NCBI GenBank assembly: GCA_963920705.1
Contig: OY987230.1
Location: forward strand, 10,937,320-11,001,319
Direction of reading: 5' to 3'
Length of the DNA: 64,000 nt
From: Odiellus spinosus
Taxonomy: Eukaryota > Arthropoda > Arachnida > Opiliones > Phalangiidae
Part shown: piece by piece, positions 57,460 through 64,000 of the stretch
How the letters are laid out: each line of letters begins with the position of its first letter
Numbering within the stretch: the stretch's first letter is position 1
The notes under the pieces: model-generated
The model's input: only the letters and a program-made list of their open reading frames with translations
Told to the model about the DNA's origin: nothing
Database searches by the model: none
Program-made: the position numbers and the translations under genes

Positions 57460-59445
57460 TTTTGGTACACGTTCAGCACCTTGAATGTCGCTAAATTAAT
57501 ATAGGCCACAGTTTCTTCATAGTTTTTAAATTATTAATGTACCAATCAGACCTAATTTAGGGGTAAGGAATCGGCCATATATATAAATAGTTAATCACGA
57601 ATCGATAAAAAATTAAGTAGTGTAACTTCGGGGCAGAGTTCAGGCAAAAATCGAAACAAATTAAGTTATAACTCTTGATGGCGTAATGTAAATCTCTTAA
57701 GGTTATGGTAAGCCGGTTGTTAAATACCCATGAGGAAATTTTACTAATATAATAAAATATAACTTTAAAAGTTCAAAAGTTGAAAATGGTATTTGAGTTT
57801 TATCAGGCAAACATTAAAATTATGAAAGGATCTAAAAGATTAGAACTAAACTTATAAGAGTGCAACACAGGTCGCATGGGGCCAGGGGCCTGGTGTAAGA
57901 TATTTTTCCACTAGCTTTCATTGAAATTAATCGCCTAAATGACGAAATTAAATTACTTCAAAACACATTTTAGTTAAAAAAGAAACTGAAGGTTTCTATA
58001 AAAAAGGGAATAGTCAAAAATCTGTTGCGAGTTTTCAGAAAGTAGGAACTAACGATGGAGGGATTCTAATGTTTATAAAGTAATACTGAAACCCTCCAAC
58101 AAGTTTTAACTTAAAACGCTTGTTTAAACATGGTAAAATAAGTTTTAACCTCACTTAAAACGCAAAGCTTAAATAAATTAAAATCAAACTAGAGCTTCGA
58201 AATCAATTTAAAACCGCGAGTTTGCAATAAAAACTAGCGCTTTTATACTCGACGCAAACTCCCGATGAACCCAACCTTCTTTTTCCCTATAAGTTTCCAG
58301 ATTTAGACGTTTTGCTAACGTCGCTAGTAAACTTTAGCGTCCCCGACCGACAGACAGACGTAAATAGAAAATATATTTTAATTTTGATAATTCACGCATC
58401 ACGAGATTCTTCTTTGATTGGTCATGGAGTTTAAACTCATTTCTCAAATAAATTGCAAGATTTCAAAACACTATTCCAACGTTTTAAGTATCCCTTTTTT
58501 TAGTCACAGTAAAGAATAGTAGTCGGTGAAAAATCAAGGCAATTTTAACTTTGTAATGTCAAGAGAAACCGCTTCCTCTCCCGCGCTATTTAATTTCTCG
58601 TGATTCCTTTTTTTCCGGTCATTTTGACCGAAGGCCCATTATAGTGAGAATTGTAGCTATTTTAGGAATAGGGATTTAGGATTTTCGAATTTAAATGAAA
58701 CGGAAAGCGTATTCTTTTAAAACAAAGGAATATGCCAAGAATTCGAATGAAAAACTATATACGCAAAAGGTCTCCAAATATTTTTTTCATACAACCAATG
58801 AAATGGGGTCCCATAGTATTAATAAATGTTCACTTAAGGGGAATAATCTATATGAATAATAGATCGATCGGGCAACTTTAGTAGCTTTTATCTCAGCTTC
58901 TAGATACGTCAGACCATTTCGGTCTTTTCCTAATTGATCTTAATCTAAATGCGCAAGATCTGTTCGAGGGAATTTTTAATTAATCGTTACATTTAATTTT
59001 ATATTTGAAAATTAAAAAGCGTGAAAAGCCGAAAGGTGGGGTCCTTAATGTTGGATTTTCTAGAGCGCGGCTGAGTATATTTTGATAATGCAGCTTTTAG
59101 TTTCTTCGTTAGAGCTCACCGGAACTTTTGTTCGAGAGACTATTTTTTTTAATTACGGTAGTATTTTAAATTAAGCTTCTATTATTGCCTGTGTTTGACT
59201 GGATTTCTCACTAGAAATTTCGGCTTGGGAATTTTTTTTATCTTATTATAAGTGTAGAACGCATATTCAGAAATCGAATGAAATTTAAATTATGTTTCCA
59301 AGTTCGTTTGTTTCCGAGTAATGAGCGTTTTTCTGAATTCAGGTTTTGTAATTTTAAGTTTCCAAATTATAATACCCATCACGTACACTGTTTCTTAACT
59401 TGAGTTTCAACGAAAAGAGAGTATCAAGAAATTCTCAGGTTACCT

Positions 59446-59479
<34 letters not shown>

Positions 59480-60585
59480 CCCCACCCGGTTAAATTTTTT
59501 TAGAATGACAACCTATTATGCCTATGGCACACGCCTGTCTCCGCGCTAGACTTATAGTGACGATTTTACCACATAAAAAGATGGAACAAGCCAAAAGAAA
59601 CACCCTATATAATATTTCGTTAATGAGAGAACTACAAATTATTTTTAATCTATACATTGACTAACATAAAAATACAACTTTGATTAAGTTAGGGGCTAGG
59701 AAACAGTTTATGAAGGTAAAGGTTTCATTAGAGATCCGGTTTTTCCAGCGTTAAATATTTAACTTGGCAAGGCTGGATTCTAATTCATTATGATTTTTTT
59801 AACAGAGCAATATTGCCAATCCTGGCATTGTAATTAAATTAGCTCTTGTACGAGAACTTCAACTATTGTATACTATACTACTTGTGAACAGAGGAAGTCA
59901 GGCTTTATAGCTATTTTTTTTTTAATAAAATGAACGTCTAACTATGGTCTAACCACAAACCCAAACGACTTAAGTCATTTTGAGAGAAATTTCCCGCCAC
60001 TCGTACCAAGGTAATTGATATTAATTACGTGATAAATTATAATAGAAGTTTTCTTTAGGACAAAAAAATAAAAGAAATATAGTTTTCAAACAAAATTTCT
60101 AACCACAAACCCGAAATATTTTGACTTCTAAGCCATTTTAAGAGGGAAATAGCTGACAACACGAGAAGCAAATTGACAAAAAAAAAATGCTTTCGTTTAT
60201 CATCATTGAAATCTACTTTGCCATTTTTCTCGGTAATATATTTTCCTATTTCAAATCAATACTTGGGGACCTATATCGTAAAATGACACCCCAAAAAATG
60301 TGTCCAACGAAAAATGCAGCGCACGCCCGTTATTTTCATAACAAACAACGTCGCCGCTGTAAAGGAGAGGAAAAAAGTTTTCTATTCCAAAATCCTAGGA
60401 TATATGGCAAATAGAGACTACAGTGCAGTTACTTTTAACTTCTGGCAGCAGATGGGGATAATAGAAGGTGACACTATATCAATTGCTATGCGAGTATAGT
60501 TTCAAAGAATATTTTCTATGAAATTATAGGATTATAGAGGACACTCACTACATTTCACTAGTTTTAGATATGGTAATAAAAGGAA
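57460..60585. other. Non-coding stretch
   Basis: No gene seen. A long T run lies at about 59450-59479. Frames near 60187-60499 (up to 75 codons) have no recognisable domain. Confidence 0.4.
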
Positions 60586-60589
60586 AAAT

Positions 60590-61660
60590 GTTACAGGTAA
60601 TTTTGGGACTTTTGCTCAATTTGTATCTAGTGGCGAGGCATCCTTTTCGAGTGGCTCATATCAATTTTATAATTCTAAATTAGTGAACGGAATGTCTACT
60701 TTCTAACGGTGCAATCAGTTTTGGTCTAGGAGATTGGAGTGAGAAGTTACGGCCATTTTAAGATAGAGGTAATTTTTGAGCTTTTGCTCAATTTTTATCT
60801 AGTGGCGAGGCATCCTTTTCGAGTGGCTCATGTCAATTTTATCATTCTAAATTAGTGAACGGAATGTCTACTTTCAAACGGTGCAATCAGTTTTGGTCTA
60901 TAGGAGATTGGAGTGAGAAGTTACGGCCATTTTAAGATGGAGGTCATTTTTGAACTTTTGCTCAATTTGTATCTAGTGGCGAGGCATCCTTTGCGAGTGG
61001 CTCATGTCAATTTTATCATTCTAAATTAGTGAACGGAATGTCTACTTTCAAACGGTGCAATCAGTTTTGGTCTATAGGAGATTGGAGTGAGAAGTTACGG
61101 CCATTTTAAGATGGAGGTCATTTTTGAACTTTTGCTCAATTTGTATCTAGTGGCGAGGCATCCTTTGCGAGTGGCTCATGTCAATTTTATCATTCTAAAT
61201 TAGTGAACGGTATGTCTACTTTCTAACGGTGCAATCAGTTTTGGTCTAGGAGATTGGAGTGAGAAGTTACGGTCATTTTTGAATTTTTGCTCGACTTTTA
61301 TTTAGTGGCGAGGCATCCTTTTCGAGTGGCTAATGTCAATTTTATCATTCTAAATTAGTGAACGGAATGTCTACTTTCTAGCGGTGCAATCAGTTTTGGT
61401 CTAGGAGATTGGAGTGAGAAGTTACGGCCATTTTAAGATAGAGGTCTTTTTGAACTTTTGCTCAATTTGTATCTAGTGGCGAGGCATCCTTTTCGAGTGG
61501 CTCATGTCAATTTTATCATTCTAAATTAATGAACGGAATGTCTACTTTCTAATGGTGCAATCACTTTTGGTCTAGGAGATTGAAAGGAAAAGTTACGGCC
61601 ATTTAAAGATAGGGTTAATTTTGGAGCTATTGCTCGATTTCAATCGAGTGACTAGAGTTA
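60590..61660. repeat. Tandem array, period about 172 bp, 6 units plus one diverged
   Basis: The anchor GGCGAGGCATCC recurs at 60632, 60804, 60978, 61152, 61307 and 61478 (spacings 172, 174, 174, 155, 171). Each unit holds AGTGAACGGAATGTCTACTT, AACGGTGCAATCAGTTTTGG and GGAGATTGGAGTGAGAAGTT. A seventh, diverged unit lies at about 61610-61740. The 155-bp unit has lost the CCATTTTAAGATGGAGGT segment. Confidence 0.93.
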
Positions 61661-61744
61661 CTTTCCAACTGTTTCAATTTCATTATTATAAATTAATTTG
61701 TGGGATATTTTCTTTCTAACAGTATAATCGGTTGAACATTTACA

Positions 61745-64000
61745 TTCTAGTTCTGGTGGGGTACAGGGTGGTTGTGGAAATTTACTGATAGAGTCCAAAA
61801 AACTTGGATTTTATAGGACCATTAGTACACTTTCAAAAATACTGGATTTTATAGGACCTCTTGCAACCCTGAACCGTTTACTAAATTCTTCAGGTTGGTT
61901 TTGTGGAACTCTTTACTCTAAGAGAAGGTTTATTTACTTTTGATAAAGGCGAGCGTAGCTTGGCTCAAGCCGTAAACTCTTTCTGGGATACAGCTTGAAG
62001 ATCAAGAGAGAGGGGGCAGACCCGACAGAGGCAAGAGTTTCGTTTTCATCCGAGCGTGTGCTACTGACATTTCCTATATTAAAAAGCTAACACAATTTTT
62101 CCCGCGGTCAAACTTATCATAAAAAATTATTACTTCAATACATGTTAAATTTTCTCATACCTCATTGAACCAATAATAATGGCAGGGCAAGATTCTTGGG
62201 CGTGACGTAATTATTTCGGTTTCACGAACGCTGAGACACTTCATTGTTTTCTAAGGGAGGAACTCGGGTCGAATAAGATGTCAAGCTCTTGAGAAAAAAC
62301 ATCTTTTTCTAAACTTTTCAAGTCATTATTGAACCAAATATAAAGGGAGTATGAAGTAAGTCATCAATACGTCGTATCTTTCTCTGCATAACTATGGGCA
62401 GGCCACGAGGCATGGGCTATGTCCCCCTCAAAAATAAATTGATGTTTCGCTCCTAAATGGCCCAGTTTTCACCTTACATAAAACATGTCTCAATCAAAAT
62501 CTCTTCTGGCCTGCATGATTAAGTGGTTTTATTTTAAAACGCTCTTAGATTAGCCGCAAATCATCTAATTTTGTATTTTTTTATCAGTTTAAGAAAAAGG
62601 GAGTGTTTCCATATATATTTCAACGCACCTAATCGAATAGAAATAACATGTTCTTCATCTTTATTAACCCTTTCATTTCTATGTTTCCACGCTATTGTTA
62701 TATAGAAATAATTGCAAGAAAATAAACTAGCCCTAGTTTTAATGCTTGGAGTTCGTGAGTTAAGCGTCTTCGACAAAATAATAATCGTAATCAAATATAT
62801 TATCCGTTTGCTTATAAAAATTACTTTTTCATTCGATTTAACTAAAAATTAATATTCGTATCCGTTTTTATTCGAAACTGGGCCTTATCCTAGAAAATTA
62901 TCACGATTTTATTTCGTATTGACAGTTCTAGTTTCTTCTAATCCAGGAAACTCGCCAAATTATACTACTCCTTAAAACTATTAGAATGGTTAATTTTCTT
63001 ATAAAAGCGCCAGACTTTAGGTTCGTTAAAGTCGATACTACTCTACTCAGAAACTCTTGGGTTAGATTAGACACTGATTTGCTATCGGCTTCGAATTGAA
63101 GCAAATTAAGGAAATTGGATTTTCGTTTAAGTGTCGCGTCGGATTTAAAACTCATCCCCGTCTCAGACGTCTAATTATTTTAAATGTTTCTTGGCAAAAT
63201 AAGAATTTGAAATTCTATTTAGATTGCAGAATTTATTTAGTTAACTTAAATTTGATTGGAAAAGTTATAAAAGACACGAAGTTCTTCAAACTAATCGAAT
63301 ATCATTTTATATTTATCCCTACTTTATTTTAATTCATCAGCTAGTAATTCAATTTGTTTTCTTAGATTTGTGTCTTACGATGGATGGGTTGGATACTTGG
63401 GTTAATTTAAGAACGAGATCTGGAGATGTCGGAGGGGATTTGAAATTTGGCATTTGGCATTTCAACAGCAAAAATTTTAGATTGAGATTTCCCTAGGCAC
63501 GAATTACGCAGCAAGCGATATTAGTTCTGTCATTGGCTACTTATGGGCGCAGGGCTTTTAGGGGCACATAACAAGCTGTTAGGGGGAACACAGATTTAAT
63601 TGGGCCAATAAACGAGGCCCCAATGAATGATGGATTCGTCTTAGATGTTGATAACAATGGCCCGTTTCGTTTTGGTCCCCTGAGCAGAGTTCGTACAACT
63701 TTTGCGAAACAGATTTCCCTGAACTTCCCATGTTTTTCCACAAATATTTCCCAGGAATTTCCAAGTCCAAGTTACCACCTAATATATTAAGATAAACCCA
63801 ACGAAAAACAAAAATTTGGTAACGTATAACGAGTCATTTAGACCAAATACGCCCAAAAATCAAATTACCCTGAATTTCATTAATATTTTGAAATTTCCCT
63901 GAATTTTTGCCTTAAATATATTTCCCTGTGATTTCCAGGTTTGTATAAACCATGATTCAAATCCGTTTAATTCGCCCATGACCATGCCCAACTTTGATCA
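61745..64000. other. Non-coding stretch at the window end
   Basis: TATAGGA-rich words near 61790-61870 resemble the interior of the hAT-like MITE. TTTCCCTGA-rich sequence ending GTTTGTATAAACC at 63690-63950 is related to the MITE at 35067-35313. No supportable gene. Confidence 0.4.

Overview
The window is a piece of an animal nuclear genome, most likely an insect or another arthropod. It is AT-rich, contains GT-AG introns and AATAAA signals, and consists mostly of non-coding DNA full of small inverted-repeat transposons and minisatellites. The arthropod assignment rests on one clear host gene: an allatostatin-CCC neuropeptide precursor whose mature peptide, [14 protein letters not shown] followed by GK and a stop, is encoded at 56562-56609. 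I cannot name the species.

Layout. 1-6 kb: on the minus strand, a TATA/initiator promoter (TATA 5174-5169, initiator A at 5144) sits upstream of a first coding exon (4662-4522) for a secreted or membrane protein; the rest of that gene lies to the left and was not found. 6-22 kb: no convincing gene, but many foldback elements, a 160-bp tandem array, and two inverted-repeat elements with perfect 7-bp target duplications. 22.81-26.23 kb: a complete PIF/Harbinger DNA transposon with TTA target duplications and 252-bp terminal inverted repeats that differ at only two positions. It holds two convergent, apparently intact, intron-containing genes: a DDE transposase (433 aa) and a MADF-BESS accessory protein (293 aa).

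27-41 kb: three arrays of one 145-bp repeat and a 42-copy 31-bp minisatellite. Between them lies a TATA-containing promoter (34353) with a candidate 5'-UTR exon ending in a strong splice donor at 34499/34500. I infer that this is the first exon of the allatostatin-CCC gene. 47.0-56.6 kb: the two coding exons of that gene (47094-47228 and 56448-56612), separated by a 9.2-kb intron. The intron holds a hAT-type MITE with an 8-bp target duplication, a TTAA-flanked MITE, a microsatellite and a 3.77-kb element with CACAG...CTGTG ends that carries two minisatellites of its own. 57-64 kb: AT-rich DNA with a 172-bp tandem array and no gene that I can support.

How the parts work together. The two Harbinger proteins form the usual pair of catalytic nuclease and DNA-binding partner, so the element could be autonomous. 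The neuropeptide gene is independent host sequence; its long introns act as a landing zone for mobile DNA. All protein and family assignments were made by reading motifs by eye; no database search was possible.
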